Shown here one piece after another: positions 11,922-12,045 of a stretch of 12,045 nucleotides of DNA. A program made the position numbers and the translations under genes. This stretch comes from UBA9715 sp964553375 (GTDB lineage Bacteria > Actinomycetota > Coriobacteriia > Coriobacteriales > Eggerthellaceae): contig CAZKKN010000052.1 in the NCBI GenBank assembly GCA_964553375.1, positions 1 through 12,045 on the forward strand. Direction: 5' to 3'. The notes below the pieces were generated by a model. The model ran no database searches. It worked only from the letters and a program-made list of their open reading frames with translations, and was not told where the DNA came from. Every line of letters begins with the position of its first letter. Position 1 is the stretch's first letter.

Positions 11922-12045
11922 TATGTCAGGGGACGGGGATGATGGCATATGTTTTATGTCAGGGGACGGGGATGATGGCATGATCCCAATGGGATCATGC
12001 CATCATCCCCGTCCCCTGACATAAAACATCCCCGTCCCCTGACAT
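11922..12045. repeat. Nested hairpin element 3 at window edge
   Basis: An inner palindrome with 39-bp perfect arms (11949-11987 and 11991-12029, loop AAT) lies between an outer left half (11922-11948) and an outer right half (12027-12045, reaching the window end). The outer stretches 11923-11941 and 12027-12045 are themselves complementary over 19 bp. The arrangement looks like one copy inserted into, or duplicated within, another. Confidence 0.85.

Larger units (their letters stand above)
10726..12045. other. Gene-free intergenic region packed with repeats
   Basis: No reading frame here has a family resemblance or a good start; the short ones are derived from repeats. The region holds, in order: a possible terminator, hairpin element 1, an 8-bp-stem hairpin CCGAGCAC (10954-10961) with GTGCTCGG (10972-10979), a MITE-like element, hairpin element 2 with extra half copies, a 37-bp imperfect direct repeat, a second MITE-like element, a short GTCATGGG tandem, and nested hairpin element 3 at the window edge. 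Confidence 0.7.

Noticed and set aside
10726..12045. tRNA or other structured RNA gene
   Set aside because: I found no cloverleaf or CCA end; the pairings present are explained by the hairpin and inverted-end elements.

Overview
The window looks like chromosomal DNA of a moderately GC-rich actinobacterium, most likely of the class Coriobacteriia (Eggerthellaceae-like). This placement is inferred from protein style, the metG-tatD-...-rsmA order and the intergenic repeats; no rRNA is present to confirm it. A run of exactly 100 N (9113-9212) marks an assembly gap.

Left block (1-4535, plus strand): metG (methionyl-tRNA synthetase), tatD (metal-dependent DNase/hydrolase), a flavodoxin-fold oxidoreductase with a long Lys/Ser/Pro-rich tail, and rsmA (16S rRNA dimethyltransferase). 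The genes are 30 nt apart, overlapping by ATGA, or 3 nt apart, so they form a tight translation-linked operon. The flavoprotein sits where other bacteria usually carry rnmV or rpf between tatD and rsmA.

Middle block (4525-7393): the rsmA stop codon lies inside a perfect 20-bp-arm palindrome made of two TGAGTAA-N2-TTACTCA sites. A tiny Cys-rich ORF of uncertain status follows. On the minus strand come a RelB/RelE-type toxin-antitoxin pair, with a clear palindromic operator over its promoter, and a large asparagine synthetase, asnB.

Right block (7394-12045): divergent from asnB is an 11-TM sodium-dependent amino-acid symporter (NSS/SNF family). Its leader holds three ~87-bp repeats, each encoding an LRNRDG(T/A)FVR-like peptide and joined by TTGA stop/start overlaps. 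After the gap, a repeat-filled leader precedes ychF, a housekeeping GTPase.

The last 1.3 kb has no convincing gene. It is packed with mobile or repetitive elements: three hairpins of one family (arms 25-39 bp, core GTCAGGGGACGGGGATGATGGC), one nested inside a further copy; two MITE-like elements with 23-25-bp inverted ends; and several short direct repeats. Degraded copies of the hairpin family also lie upstream of metG.

The coding content is mainly housekeeping. The points that most deserve a second look are the tailed flavoprotein, the repeated mini-ORF leader of the symporter, the tandem palindrome at the rsmA end, and the nested hairpin and MITE-like elements.
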